Assembly (NCBI RefSeq): GCF_029167625.1
Contig: NZ_CP119145.1
Location: 4,960,001 to 5,024,000 of the forward strand
DNA: 64,000 bases
Direction: 5' to 3'
Source: Streptomyces sp. AM 4-1-1
GTDB taxonomy: Bacteria > Actinomycetota > Actinomycetes > Streptomycetales > Streptomycetaceae
Position 1 is the first letter of the stretch. Each line of letters begins with the position of its first letter. Of the stretch, positions 46,419-56,271 are shown in pieces. Under the pieces are notes generated by a model that was not told where the DNA came from, made no database searches, and saw nothing but the letters and a program-made list of their open reading frames with translations. A program made the position numbers and the translations under genes.

Positions 46419-47712
46419 CCACTCGGGGCGCAGGCAGGCGCGCGAGGAGGGCGACGCGGCGCGTGATCTGCTGGCCAGGTCGCGGCAGCAGACCGCGTAC
46501 GCCGGACGCGAACCCATCCTGGAGGTCCGCGACCTCGTCAAGCACTACCCGCTGACCCAGGGCATCCTGATCAAGAGGCAGGTCGGCGCGGTGAAGGCGG
46601 TCGACGGGGTCTCCTTCGACCTGGCGGCCGGTGAGACCCTCGGCATCGTGGGCGAGTCGGGTTGCGGCAAGTCCACCGTCGCGCGGCTGCTGGTGCATCT
46701 GGAGCAGCCGACGGCGGGTGCGATCCGGTACAAGGGCGAGGACATCACCAAGCTGTCCGGCCGGGCGATGAAGGCCGTGCGCCGCAACATCCAGATGGTG
46801 TTCCAGGACCCGTACACCTCGCTCAACCCGAGGATGACGGTCGGCGACATCATCGGCGAGCCGTACGAGATCCACTCCGAGGTGGCCCCGAAGGGCGACC
46901 GGCGCCGCCGGGTCAGGGAACTGCTGGACGTGGTCGGGCTCAACCCGGAGTACATCAACCGCTACCCGCACCAGTTCTCCGGCGGTCAGCGCCAGCGCAT
47001 CGGCATCGCCCGCGGCCTCGCGCTCAACCCGGAGATCATCGTCGCGGACGAACCGGTCTCGGCCCTCGACGTCTCCGTCCAGGCCCAGGTCGTCAATCTG
47101 CTCGACCGGCTCCAGGCGGAGTTCGGCCTGTCGTACGTCTTCATCGCGCACGACCTGTCGATCGTCCGGCACATCTCCGACCGGATCGGCGTGATGTACC
47201 TGGGCCGGATCGTGGAGACCGGCACGGACGAGGAGATCTACGACCACCCGACGCACCCGTACACCCAGGCGCTGCTGTCGGCGGTCCCGGTGCCCGACCC
47301 GAGCGCCCGCGACTCCCGCGAACGGATCATCCTCACCGGCGACGTGCCGTCCCCGGCCAACATCCCGTCCGGCTGCCGCTTCCGCACCCGCTGCTGGAAG
47401 GCCCAGGAGCGGTGCGCGCTGGAGGTGCCGCTGCTGGCGGTCCCGGCGGTCTTCCGGGACACGGACAGCCCGGCCCGGCACGACTCCGCGTGCCACTTCG
47501 CGGAGGAGAAGCGGATGGTGGTGCCGGACACGGCGCCGCCGGGACCGCCGCGCCGGCCGGAGGGGGCCCCGGACGCGCCGGACGCGGCCACCGCGCGACC
47601 GGGGGGCGGCGAGGACCGGCCGGAGGGTGCGGCCCCGGCGGGGGGCGCGGGTGCCGCCGGGAGCGACGGCGGACCGCCCCCGTCCGGTACGGGAAGCACC
47701 GCTGCCGACTGA
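46408..47712 (+). CDS. oligopeptide ABC transporter ATPase, DppF/OppF type (operon 2)
   Basis: A 434-aa nucleotide-binding subunit. A 40-residue N-terminal tail precedes [20 protein letters not shown]. Walker A GESGCGKS, signature FSGGQRQR and Walker [13 protein letters not shown] are intact, and the four-cysteine tail is present. After [16 protein letters not shown], a 70-residue Pro/Gly/Ala-rich extension follows, absent from operon 1. The start is ATG 46408; the frame open from 46339 lies inside the previous gene. Two tracts of 92 and 108 bp are identical to the operon-1 counterpart. Confidence 0.93.
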   Translation: MHADHSGRRQAREEGDAARDLLARSRQQTAYAGREPILEVRDLVKHYPLTQGILIKRQVGAVKAVDGVSFDLAAGETLGIVGESGCGKSTVARLLVHLEQPTAGAIRYKGEDITKLSGRAMKAVRRNIQMVFQDPYTSLNPRMTVGDIIGEPYEIHSEVAPKGDRRRRVRELLDVVGLNPEYINRYPHQFSGGQRQRIGIARGLALNPEIIVADEPVSALDVSVQAQVVNLLDRLQAEFGLSYVFIAHDLSIVRHISDRIGVMYLGRIVETGTDEEIYDHPTHPYTQALLSAVPVPDPSARDSRERIILTGDVPSPANIPSGCRFRTRCWKAQERCALEVPLLAVPAVFRDTDSPARHDSACHFAEEKRMVVPDTAPPGPPRRPEGAPDAPDAATARPGGGEDRPEGAAPAGGAGAAGSDGGPPPSGTGSTAAD

Positions 47713-47814
47713 ATCGCCCGCAGGAGCACGGCAGCTGACGGGCCGTCATGATGATGCGGTTCCGGTCCTGACGCCCTCTTGTCCGGTGGCCGGGCGCGGT
47801 GGAGTATCGCTCGC

Positions 47815-49038
47815 GTGATACTTACCCGCGGCGCGCGTGTGACCGGCGCCGTCCTCTGCGGTGTGCTCGCGGTGCTGACCGGGGCCTGGGTCGCGCGGGA
47901 CCTCGGAGCGGCCGACGGGCCCGGCGGGCTGTGGCGGTCCTGGTCGGGCGACTACGCCGCACAGCCGACGTTCGTCCCCACCACCTCGTCCCTGGACGTG
48001 GTGCTGCTGGTGGCGTACCTCGTCGTCGCGCTCACCGCGCGGCGTTCGCCGGTGGCCGCGTCCGCCCTGGTCGGTGCCGGAGCGCTCACCCTGGTGGTCC
48101 GGCTCCCCGGGCTGTGGACCATCGGCGCCTCCTGGGCGGAGGACCGGGCCACGGACCAGCTCCGCACCCGGGCACTCGGCTGCGCCTGCGTGGCGCTCGC
48201 GGTCGGTGCGGCACTGGTCGTCACCGTGCTCGCGGGCCGCAGGGCGCCGCGCGACGCGTACGAACCCCTGCCCACCCGGGCGGGTCCGGGCGCCTCGGCG
48301 GTGGCCTTCCCGCTGCTGGGCCTGGCGGGCGCGGTGGGCATCGCCTGGGAGATCCGCCAGGCCACGCTGACCCCGGAGGCGTACCCGGACTGGCTGATCG
48401 GCGGCCGACGGGTCCACCAGCCGCTGATCGACGCACCGGCCGGCTGGACCGGCGTCACCATCGCCCTGCTCTGCCTGGTCGCGGCGGTGAGCGGGCTCGT
48501 CCGCGCCGGCCACGCCAGGCCGCTCGCCCTGTTCGCCTCGGGACTGGTGCTGAACGCCGGTCTGCTGGGGATCACCCGGATCGTGAGGTACGACCTGCTC
48601 GACCACTTCTCCGACTTCCGGACGGAGGCCCAACTCACCGTGGCCACCTGGCTGTTCGAGGCGGGCGCGGGAGTGGTGGTGCTGCTCGTGACGGCCGCCG
48701 GCGGGACGCGGGGCCGACCGTCCGAGCCGTATGCCGGGTACGGCGCGTGGCAGGGGTACGGCCCGGACCGGGCGCCCGGCCCCTGGCAGGGTCACGGGAC
48801 GGGCGGCGGGCCCGCCAGAGCGCCGTACCCGCCCGGCTACGCACCGGGGCAGCCACCCGGCCACGCGCCCGGATACCCGCCCGCCCACGGGTACCCGCCG
48901 GGGACGGGCTCCGCGCCCGGCCCGGACCGGGGTCGGTGGGGGTACGGCGGCGAACCGCCGAGCGGCGACGGCGGCGACGGCCGGCCCGGCGGATTCGGCC
49001 CGCCGCCACCACCCTCCGAGCCGCCGCCCGGCCGGTGA
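47815..49038 (+). CDS. multi-helix membrane protein with Pro/Gly/Tyr-rich tail
   Basis: A 407-aa predicted membrane protein whose function I do not recognise. About seven hydrophobic segments occupy residues 10-290 (for example VTGAVLCGVLAVLTGAWVA and LVGAGALTLVVRL). After residue 290 a soluble tail rich in Pro, Gly and Tyr follows, with imperfect repeats such as PPGYAPGQPPGHAPGYPPAHGYPPG. The start is GTG 47815, chosen because it is the first codon of a hydrophobic N-terminus; a TTG at 47779 is possible. It is convergent with the peptidase gene. Confidence 0.7.
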   Translation: MILTRGARVTGAVLCGVLAVLTGAWVARDLGAADGPGGLWRSWSGDYAAQPTFVPTTSSLDVVLLVAYLVVALTARRSPVAASALVGAGALTLVVRLPGLWTIGASWAEDRATDQLRTRALGCACVALAVGAALVVTVLAGRRAPRDAYEPLPTRAGPGASAVAFPLLGLAGAVGIAWEIRQATLTPEAYPDWLIGGRRVHQPLIDAPAGWTGVTIALLCLVAAVSGLVRAGHARPLALFASGLVLNAGLLGITRIVRYDLLDHFSDFRTEAQLTVATWLFEAGAGVVVLLVTAAGGTRGRPSEPYAGYGAWQGYGPDRAPGPWQGHGTGGGPARAPYPPGYAPGQPPGHAPGYPPAHGYPPGTGSAPGPDRGRWGYGGEPPSGDGGDGRPGGFGPPPPPSEPPPGR

Positions 49039-49125
49039 GGAGGCGGAGGCGGCCGCCCCCGCCGCCGTCCGGCCGGTGACGTCACGGCGGGCGGCGCGAG
49101 CCCGGCCCACGACTCGACGCGGGTC

Positions 49126-51264
49126 CTACTCCGCGGAACCGCCCATCCCCAGCGAGCGCTTGAGGAAGTCGACCTGGAGCAGCAGCAGGTTCTCCGCCAC
49201 CTGTTCCTGCGGAGTCATGTGCGTCACCCCGCTCAGCGGCAGCACCTCATGGGGGCGGCCCGCCGCGAGCAGCGCGGAGGAGAGCCGCAGCGAGTGCGCG
49301 ACCACCACGTTGTCGTCCGCCAGGCCGTGCACGATCATCATCGGCCGTACCTGCCGCGCCGGGTTCGAGAGACCGTCGTCGGTCATCAGCGCGTTGTACG
49401 CGTACACCTCGGGCCGCTCCGCCGGGTCGCCGAGGTAGCGCTCGGTGTAGTGGGTGTCGTACAGCCGCCAGTCCGTCACCGGGGCCCCCACCACCGCCGC
49501 GTGGAACACCTCGGGCCTGCGCAGCACCGCCAGTGCCGAGAGGTAGCCGCCGTACGACCAGCCGCGCATCGCGACCCTGCCGAGATCCAGCGGGAACCGC
49601 TCGGCCAGCGCGTGCAGCGCGTCCACCTGGTCGTCCAGCGTGAGGACGAAATCGTCCCTGATCGCCTTCTCCCAGGCGGGCGAGCGGCCCGGGGCGCCCC
49701 GGCCGTCGGCGACGATCACCGCGAACCCGTGGTCGGCGAACCACTGGGACGTCAGGTGCGCGTTGTGGGAGGCGAGCACCCGCCGGCCGTGCGGGCCGCC
49801 GTACGGGTCCATCAGGACCGGGAGCGGACCGTCGGCCTCGGTGTAGCCGGTGGGGAGCAGCACGGCGCACGGAATCCGCCGTGCGCCCCCCTCGGTGAGC
49901 GTCACCCGGGCCGACAGCACCGGCTCCTGCGCGTACGAGGTGACGGTCGCGACCCGCTTGCCGTCCCGCAGTACCTCGACCGAGCCGCCGGGCCGGTCCG
50001 GACGCGCCGAGACGAGCACGGTCACCCCGCCGCCGCGGACCGCGGAGTGCACACCCACCCCTTCGGAAACGCGTTCTGTTCCCAGCTCGTTGACCCGGTA
50101 GACATGGCTCTCACCGACCTCCGGCGCGGCGGCCTCCTCGCCCGCCACCGCCGACACCAGGATGTCCGAGTCGCCGATGTCCAGGACCGCCCGGACCTGG
50201 AGCTGAGCCCCGGTCAGCAGCCGGTCGCCGACCGCCAGCACCCGGGCCCCGCCCTCGTCCGCGATCCGGACCAGCCGCCCGTCCGGCGTCCACGCGGGCA
50301 CACCGGGGAAGAGATCCAGCCACGCCGGGTCCTCGTCGACGTGCACGGTCCGCGTCGCGCCGGTCTCCGGGTCCACGGCCAGACAGCGCTGCGCGCGCTG
50401 GTCCCTGGCCTGGACGAGCAGCAGCGGAGCGCCCGCCGACGACCAGTGGACCCGGGCGAGGTACGGGTACCGCGCCCGGTCCCACTCGACCTCGGTCCGG
50501 CTTCCGTCGAGCCCCAGCACGAAGAGGCGCACCTCGGCGTTGCCGGTGCCCGCCGCCGGGTACGCCACCTCGGCGGGCCGGTGCCCCGGGTTCGCCGGAT
50601 CGGCGATCCACCACCGCTGTACGGGGCTGTCGTCGACCCGGGCGACCAGCAGCCGGTCGGACTCCGGCGACCACCAGAAACCCCGCGAGCGGTCCATCTC
50701 CTCGGCCGCGACGAACTCCGCGAGGCCGTACGTCACTCCGGCGCCCTCCGGCTCGGCGACCGCCCGGTCCCCGTCGCCCCCGGCCCCCACGACGCGCAGC
50801 GCGCCCTTCGCCACGTAGGCGACATGACGGCCGTCGGGGGAGGGGCGGGGATCGAGCACCGGTCCGGGCACCGGCAGCGCCCGCGCGGACCCGGCCCGCA
50901 GATCGGCGACGTACACCTTGCCGGAGAGGGCGAAGGCGGCCGACTCGGCCGCCGCGTCGACCGCGTAGCCGACGATGCCCGAGGAGCCCTCGCGGCTCCG
51001 CTCGCGCCGCGCCCGCTCCTGCGGCGACAACTTCTCCGTCGAGCCCCCCAGCAGCGCCTCGGGGTCCGCGACGAGCCGTTCCCCGGTCCCACCGTCCGAA
51101 AGGTCCAGCACCCAGAGCCGGTTCGTCCGGTCGGTGCCGGAGGACGACCTGAGGAAGGCGATCCTCGTCCCATCTGGTGAGACGGTGAACGCCCGGGGTG
51201 CGCCGAGAGTGAATCGCTGAGTTCTGGCGTGCTGACGTGGAAACGAGAGCTTCTGCGAGGTCAT
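49126..51264 (-). CDS. S9-family prolyl oligopeptidase / dipeptidyl peptidase IV
   Basis: A 712-aa serine peptidase. An N-terminal beta-propeller (about 20-450) starts FPRQHARTQRFTLGAPRAFT and has the DPP4 Glu-Glu motif FVAAEEMDRSRGFWWSPES. The alpha/beta-hydrolase domain (about 455-710) has the nucleophile motif GWSYGG with Ser near residue 570, the Asp in VHGLADDNV and the His in SGVTHM. There is no signal peptide, so it acts in the cytoplasm, releasing X-Pro dipeptides from peptides, possibly those brought in by the importers upstream. The start at ATG 51264 is favoured over 51390, where the extension is not conserved. Confidence 0.92.
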   Translation of the reverse strand: MTSQKLSFPRQHARTQRFTLGAPRAFTVSPDGTRIAFLRSSSGTDRTNRLWVLDLSDGGTGERLVADPEALLGGSTEKLSPQERARRERSREGSSGIVGYAVDAAAESAAFALSGKVYVADLRAGSARALPVPGPVLDPRPSPDGRHVAYVAKGALRVVGAGGDGDRAVAEPEGAGVTYGLAEFVAAEEMDRSRGFWWSPESDRLLVARVDDSPVQRWWIADPANPGHRPAEVAYPAAGTGNAEVRLFVLGLDGSRTEVEWDRARYPYLARVHWSSAGAPLLLVQARDQRAQRCLAVDPETGATRTVHVDEDPAWLDLFPGVPAWTPDGRLVRIADEGGARVLAVGDRLLTGAQLQVRAVLDIGDSDILVSAVAGEEAAAPEVGESHVYRVNELGTERVSEGVGVHSAVRGGGVTVLVSARPDRPGGSVEVLRDGKRVATVTSYAQEPVLSARVTLTEGGARRIPCAVLLPTGYTEADGPLPVLMDPYGGPHGRRVLASHNAHLTSQWFADHGFAVIVADGRGAPGRSPAWEKAIRDDFVLTLDDQVDALHALAERFPLDLGRVAMRGWSYGGYLSALAVLRRPEVFHAAVVGAPVTDWRLYDTHYTERYLGDPAERPEVYAYNALMTDDGLSNPARQVRPMMIVHGLADDNVVVAHSLRLSSALLAAGRPHEVLPLSGVTHMTPQEQVAENLLLLQVDFLKRSLGMGGSAE

Positions 51265-51433
51265 GGCCCTGAACCTAACGCCAGGAGCCGTTCCGTGCGC
51301 CCCTCGTGCTGCCGTGCTCCGATCAATGCCTTGGCACGGATAGTTATGATCCGTAGCGCTCGGTGGGTATGAAAAGCCTGCTGGCTCCATGTGTGCTGCC
51401 CGTCCCCGACTGTACTGATGGAGGTGAACCGCC

Positions 51434-51628
51434 GTGGCACTCTCGATTTCGGCGGTGGTGCTGCTGGCGATCGTGGTCTTCCTGCTGATCCGGAAATCCG
51501 GACTGAAGGGCGGACATGCGGTGGTCTGCGCGCTGCTCGGTTTCTATCTCGCGAGCTCGTCCATCGCACCGACCATCTCGGAGGTGACCTCGAACGTGGC
51601 CGGCATGATCGGGGGCATCAAGTTCTGA
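51434..51628 (+). CDS. small membrane protein
   Basis: A 64-aa protein with two predicted helices: VALSISAVVLLAIVVFLLIR and VVCALLGFYLASSSIAP, joined by a basic turn KSGLKGGHA. The end is SNVAGMIGGIKF. The GTG start at 51434 has GGAGGTG 7 nt upstream, a strong site. It is divergent from the peptidase gene (169 nt between starts). I recognise it as a conserved Streptomyces neighbour but know no function. Confidence 0.75.
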   Translation: MALSISAVVLLAIVVFLLIRKSGLKGGHAVVCALLGFYLASSSIAPTISEVTSNVAGMIGGIKF

Positions 51629-51782
51629 CATCAGGTCGCGGGCACCCGTCTTCCGGCACTCGGCCCCGGCGCTCACCGGAGCGGCCGAGGAGGTGACGGA
51701 CGGACGGGTCCGAGGCGGGGCGTGACGGGCGGGACGGGTGTGCGGGCCGTCGCGCGGGCCGGGCTGCTCGTAGGGTGGTCCC

Positions 51783-52892
51783 ATGACGGACCTTCCCGCC
51801 CGTCGTCTGCTTCTGGTGCACGCGCACCCCGACGACGAGTCGATCAACAACGGCGCCACCATGGCCAGGTACGCGGCCGAGGGCGTCCACATCACGCTGG
51901 TGACGTGCACGCTGGGCGAGGAGGGCGAGGTCATCCCGCCCGGTCTCGCACGGCTCGCCGCGGACCGGGACGACACCCTGGGCCCGTACCGCGTCGGTGA
52001 ACTCGCCGCCGCGATGAGGGAACTCGGGGTCACCGACCACCGCTTCCTGGGCGGGGCCGGCCGGTTCCGCGACTCCGGGATGATGGGCGCCGAACAGAAC
52101 CACCGGCCCGGAGCCTTCTGGGCCGCCGACGTGGACGAGGCGGCCGGACATCTCGTACGGGTGATCCGTGAGGTCCGTCCCCAGGTCCTCGTCACGTACG
52201 ACCCCGACGGCGGTTACGGGCATCCGGACCACATCCAGGCCCATCGCGTCGCGACGCGGGCCGCGGAACTCGCCGCCGACCCCGCCCACCGGCCCGGCCC
52301 GGAACCGGACGGCTCCGGCGCGCCGCACACGATCGCGAAGATCTACTGGAACCGGGTGCCGCGCTCCGACGCCGAAGCGGCCTTCGCCCGGCTGCGGGCC
52401 GCCGCCCCGGCGGCGTTCCCCGGCATCGCCGCCGTGGACGACGTACCGGGCGTGGTGGACGACTCCCTGATCACCACGGAGATCGACGGAACGGCCCACG
52501 CGGCGGCCAAGACCGCCGCCATGCGGGCGCACGCCACCCAGATCGCCGTGGACGGGCCGTTCTTCGCGCTCTCGAACGGACTGGGACAGCCGGTCCTCAC
52601 CACCGAGTGGTACCAACTGGTGCGCGGGCCCAGGGGTTCCGGCCGGGCGGGTGCGGGGGGTTCGGCGGCCGGTGAGCGGGAACGCGATCTCTTCGCGGAC
52701 GTATCACCCGTATCCTCCGTGCCACTCGTACCTTCCGCGCCTTCCGCGCCTCCCGCGCCTTCCGCGCCTTCCGCGTCGGACGTGCCGGACCCGGCGCGTG
52801 CGCCGGGAGCGGCCCACGCGACGGACGCGTCGAGTGCGGCGGGGATATGGGATCGGCCGGACGGTTCGGGCGCACCGGGAGCACAGACATGA
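51783..52892 (+). CDS. mshB: N-acetyl-1-D-myo-inositol-2-amino-2-deoxy-alpha-D-glucopyranoside deacetylase
   Basis: A 369-aa zinc deacetylase that makes GlcN-Ins in mycothiol synthesis. The LmbE-type metal motif AHPDDES is at residues 14-20, with the second metal motif [11 protein letters not shown] near 145-155. The family core ends about residue 285. The last 85 residues are Pro/Ser/Ala-rich low complexity, partly encoded by 9-bp tandem repeats at 52731-52775 ([15 protein letters not shown]). That tail is longer than in mycobacterial MshB and probably disordered. The start is ATG 51783. Its stop overlaps the start of the DUF6113 gene (ATGA). Confidence 0.94.
   Translation: MTDLPARRLLLVHAHPDDESINNGATMARYAAEGVHITLVTCTLGEEGEVIPPGLARLAADRDDTLGPYRVGELAAAMRELGVTDHRFLGGAGRFRDSGMMGAEQNHRPGAFWAADVDEAAGHLVRVIREVRPQVLVTYDPDGGYGHPDHIQAHRVATRAAELAADPAHRPGPEPDGSGAPHTIAKIYWNRVPRSDAEAAFARLRAAAPAAFPGIAAVDDVPGVVDDSLITTEIDGTAHAAAKTAAMRAHATQIAVDGPFFALSNGLGQPVLTTEWYQLVRGPRGSGRAGAGGSAAGERERDLFADVSPVSSVPLVPSAPSAPPAPSAPSASDVPDPARAPGAAHATDASSAAGIWDRPDGSGAPGAQT
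52731..52775 (+). repeat. 9-bp tandem repeats in the 3' part of mshB
   Basis: CCTTCCGCG is repeated five times in tandem, the third copy with one change. Because the unit is three codons, copy-number changes keep the frame and only lengthen or shorten the disordered tail. Confidence 0.85.
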
Positions 52893-53338
52893 GCAGTGAC
52901 GACAGGCCGCGCGCGCGGAGCGCCGGCGCGCCCCCCACGGGCGCCCGGCCCACCGGCCCCGCCGCCCCGCCGGACTTCGGCCGGATCGCGGCCCACGTGG
53001 GCCTCCTCGTCCTCGGGGCGTTGGTCGGTCTGGCGGGCGCGCTCGTCCAAGCGGCGTGGTTCCCCGGCGGTCTGCTGCTCGCGCTGGCCGCCGCGGCCGG
53101 ACTGTTCCTCGGCGGACGCAGGCTCACCGGCACGCAGTTCGGCGCGCTGACGCCCGCGGCGGGCTGGCTCGTCTCGGTCATGGTGCTGCTCGGCGGACGC
53201 CCCGAGGGCGACTACGTGTTCGGTGACGAACTCGGTCTGGCGCTCTTCATGCTGGGCGGGGCGGCCATCGCTGTGATGTGTGCCACGATGTCGCGGTTGC
53301 CACGGCCGGACGTCAACACGGGCCGGGCGGGCACCTGA
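52889..53338 (+). CDS. DUF6113 membrane protein
   Basis: A 149-aa protein with a 30-residue Arg/Pro-rich N-terminus and four hydrophobic segments ([77 protein letters not shown]). The family is found next to mshB across streptomycetes, and the ATGA overlap here means translational coupling with mshB. Its function is unknown; a role linked to mycothiol precursors is only inferred from position. Confidence 0.8.
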   Translation: MSSDDRPRARSAGAPPTGARPTGPAAPPDFGRIAAHVGLLVLGALVGLAGALVQAAWFPGGLLLALAAAAGLFLGGRRLTGTQFGALTPAAGWLVSVMVLLGGRPEGDYVFGDELGLALFMLGGAAIAVMCATMSRLPRPDVNTGRAGT

Positions 53339-53513
53339 TGTGGCACGTCCATGACCGGGACGCCTCCGCCGGCCCCGTGGCGCACGCCCCGGCGCCGCAC
53401 CGTCGCGAGGTGTCCGTCGGCGGCGGCCAGTATGGTGGTGCGCGCGCCGAGCCGTCCCCTGGCCTGCGGCACGGGGGAAGTACGGGCGGCGGAGCCAATC
53501 GGGAGAACCTGCT

Positions 53514-56099
53514 TTGAGTCGTGAAACTGACAGTTCGTCCTCCGGGCCCCAGGGGCGCGGCGGAGCCGCGTACCCGTCGGGTACGCCGCCGTACGGATCG
53601 CGCCAGTATCCGGCGCCGCACCCCTCGCAGGACGCCCCGGAGCCGGCCCCGGAACCCGCGGAACCGCCGCGGCCCGAGGAGCCGAGGACCGAGACGACGC
53701 TGACGACGCGGATTCGGATCAACATCCCGGGCTCGCGTCCCATCCCACCGGTCGTGATGCGGACGCCGATGAGCGACATCGACGCCGCGGACCGGCGGGG
53801 CGGGGCCGAACGTACGGGCGGCGTCCCGCGTCCGGCGGGCCCCGGCCGTGACGGGAGTACGGGCCCGGCGGGTCCGGGCGCCCCGGCGGTCGCGGACGGT
53901 ACGGGTCCGAACGGGTCCGTACCGAGCGCCAGGGACGGCGGCTCGGCCGATGACACGGCCGGCGAGAGGCCCGCCAGGGACAAGCCGACCGGCGACTGGT
54001 TCGCCCCGCGCAAGGCACCGGCGGGCACCTCGGCCGGCGACGGCACCGGTCCGGGTGGTGGCGCGGGTGTGAACGGTGCCGGTGGTAGCGCGTCCGCGAA
54101 CGGCGCGGGTGCGGGTACTTCGGCGAACGGTGCCGGCCGTGGTGGCGCGCCCGCCGCGCCCCGCGCCGATCTGCCCTACTTCTCGGACGGGCCTGGGAAC
54201 GCTGCGGCCGGGAACGGTGCGGCCGGTTCCGCCGCCCCGCGCAGCGCGTTCGACGAGTTCGACTCCCCGACGGGGACCGCGGGCCGTCCCGTGCCGGACT
54301 CCGGGGCCCGTCCCCAGGGCCCGAGCGGCCCCACCACGGGCCCGGTGACCGGCGCGTCGCCCCTCACCCCGAACATCGACGCCGCCCAGGCCCGTTTCGG
54401 CCGGGACGCGAACGGTCACGGTGGCGGGTCGGGCCCGGACACCTTCGGCGGCCCCGGCGGTCCGCGAGGCCAGGGGCAGCCCGGTCGGAACGGACGGCCA
54501 GGTCCCGGGCAGCGGGGCGGTCAGGCGGGTCCGGGCACCCAGGGTGCTCCGGGCGGTCCCGGCGGCCAGGCAGGCCCCGGAGGTCCGGGAGGCCCCGGGG
54601 GTCCGGGAGGTCAGGCGCGTCCCGGTGGACCGGGTGGTCCGGGCGGGCCGGGTGCTCCCGGCGGCCGCCCCGGTCCCCAGGGCCGGCCGGACGGCGGCGA
54701 CCCCGGCCCCCGCACGGGTCCCGACCCGTTGACCGGCCCCAACCCGCTGTCCGGTCCCGGCCCGTTGGCGGGTCCGGGCGCTCCGGGCGGCCCCAATCCC
54801 CTCAGCGCCCCCGGCGCGATGAACGGCGGCCCCGGCGGCCACCCCGGCCCCGGTCACGCCGGGCCCGAGGTGCATGCCCACGCCTCCGGTCCCTTCGCCC
54901 CCGGCGCCCCCCGGATGTCCGACGACACCGCCGTACTCACCCCGCAGTTCGCGGGGTCCGGTCCCGGTCCCGGCGGCCCCGGCGGTCAGCTGTCCGGTGA
55001 CACCCTCCACGGCGGTGTCCCCGTCGTCCCGTCCGACCCCTCCGCGCCGTACCCGGACGCTCCCGGAGCCGGTCACCCGGACCGGCCCGGGGACGAGGGA
55101 CCGGACCGGGCGACCGCACCGGCGCCCGCGGCTCCGGCGGCTCCCGCGAAGAAGAAGGGCCGCTCCAAGCTGGTCCTGCTCGCCGTCGCCGCCGTCACCC
55201 TGCTCGGGATCGCCTACGGGGCCGGGCTGTTGATGAACCACTCCGAGGTCCCCAAGGGCACCACCGTCCTCGGCGTCGACATCGGCGGCGGCACCAAGGA
55301 GCAGGCGGTCAACAAGCTCGACGCGGCCCTCGGCAAGCGGGCCGCCGCCCCGCTCCTGCTCGCCGTCGACGGCAAGCAGGCACAGCTCGTCCCCGACAAG
55401 GCCGGGCTGAGCCTGGACAGTCAGGCGACCGTGCGCGGCGCGGCCGGCAGCGACTACAACCCGGTCTCCGTGATCGGCTCCCTCTTCGGCGGCGAACGCG
55501 TCGCCGACCCGGTGATCCCGGTCGACGAGGAGAAACTGAGCGTCGCGCTCGCCGATCTGGCGGGCGTCTCCGGCTCCGCCAACGAGGGCACGATCCGGTT
55601 CGAGCCGGACAAGGCCGTCGCCGTGCCGGGCAAACCCGGCAGGACGCTGGACGTCGACCGGTCGATGCTCTCGGTCAAGGACGCGTACCGCACCCAGGTT
55701 CAGACCGGCCGCAAGTCCACCGTCCAGTTGCCGGTCGCCACCCGTGAACCCACCGTCACCCAGGCCGAACTGGACCGGGCGATGAAGGAGTTCGCGGAAC
55801 CCGCCATGTCGGGCCTGATCACCGTCAAGGCCGGGACCAAGCAGATCCAGTTCGGTCCCGCCCGGTCGCTGCCGAAGATCCTCTCCATGAAGGCGATCGA
55901 CGGGAAGCTGGTCGAGGTCTACGACAAGAAGGCGATCGACGAGCTCTGTGACGGTGTCTTCGACGGCGTCATGATCACCAAGGGTGACGGGAAGAAGCAC
56001 CAGCTCAGCTCCGACGACGTGGCCCACGCGATGCAGAGCGCGCTGCTCGGCAAGACCCCCGCCGAGCGGACCGTCACGATCAAGCTCGAAGGCGAGTGA
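53514..56099 (+). CDS. Pro/Gly-rich membrane protein with extracellular PG_binding_4/VanW-like region
   Basis: An 861-aa protein in three parts. Residues 1-540 are low-complexity, rich in Pro, Gly, Asp and Ala. They include collagen-like GPGGPGG runs (about 340-400) and repeated motifs such as DPLTGPNPLSGPGPLAGPG. One membrane helix follows (SKLVLLAVAAVTLLGIAYGA, about 543-562). The outside C-terminal 300 residues start with KGTTVLGVDIGGGTKEQAVN and LLAVDGKQAQLVPDKAGLSL, resembling the PG_binding_4/YoaR region of VanW-type cell-wall proteins. The VanW domain proper is not evident. The TTG start at 53514 has GGGAG upstream. A role at the cell wall is inference. Confidence 0.75.
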   Translation: MSRETDSSSSGPQGRGGAAYPSGTPPYGSRQYPAPHPSQDAPEPAPEPAEPPRPEEPRTETTLTTRIRINIPGSRPIPPVVMRTPMSDIDAADRRGGAERTGGVPRPAGPGRDGSTGPAGPGAPAVADGTGPNGSVPSARDGGSADDTAGERPARDKPTGDWFAPRKAPAGTSAGDGTGPGGGAGVNGAGGSASANGAGAGTSANGAGRGGAPAAPRADLPYFSDGPGNAAAGNGAAGSAAPRSAFDEFDSPTGTAGRPVPDSGARPQGPSGPTTGPVTGASPLTPNIDAAQARFGRDANGHGGGSGPDTFGGPGGPRGQGQPGRNGRPGPGQRGGQAGPGTQGAPGGPGGQAGPGGPGGPGGPGGQARPGGPGGPGGPGAPGGRPGPQGRPDGGDPGPRTGPDPLTGPNPLSGPGPLAGPGAPGGPNPLSAPGAMNGGPGGHPGPGHAGPEVHAHASGPFAPGAPRMSDDTAVLTPQFAGSGPGPGGPGGQLSGDTLHGGVPVVPSDPSAPYPDAPGAGHPDRPGDEGPDRATAPAPAAPAAPAKKKGRSKLVLLAVAAVTLLGIAYGAGLLMNHSEVPKGTTVLGVDIGGGTKEQAVNKLDAALGKRAAAPLLLAVDGKQAQLVPDKAGLSLDSQATVRGAAGSDYNPVSVIGSLFGGERVADPVIPVDEEKLSVALADLAGVSGSANEGTIRFEPDKAVAVPGKPGRTLDVDRSMLSVKDAYRTQVQTGRKSTVQLPVATREPTVTQAELDRAMKEFAEPAMSGLITVKAGTKQIQFGPARSLPKILSMKAIDGKLVEVYDKKAIDELCDGVFDGVMITKGDGKKHQLSSDDVAHAMQSALLGKTPAERTVTIKLEGE

Positions 56100-56271
56100 C
56101 CGCGGCCGGCCGCTGATCACCGCGACCGGCCGTCCGCCCGCGCACCAGCCGCCCGCCCCTGTCCGTACCCCGGTCAGGGGCGGCGTCATGTCCGCCGCGT
56201 GACATCTGTCATCCCGGACGCACGACCCGCGACCCTGCCGCCGGACCAGCCTTTCCGGCCAGGCTGTACGC

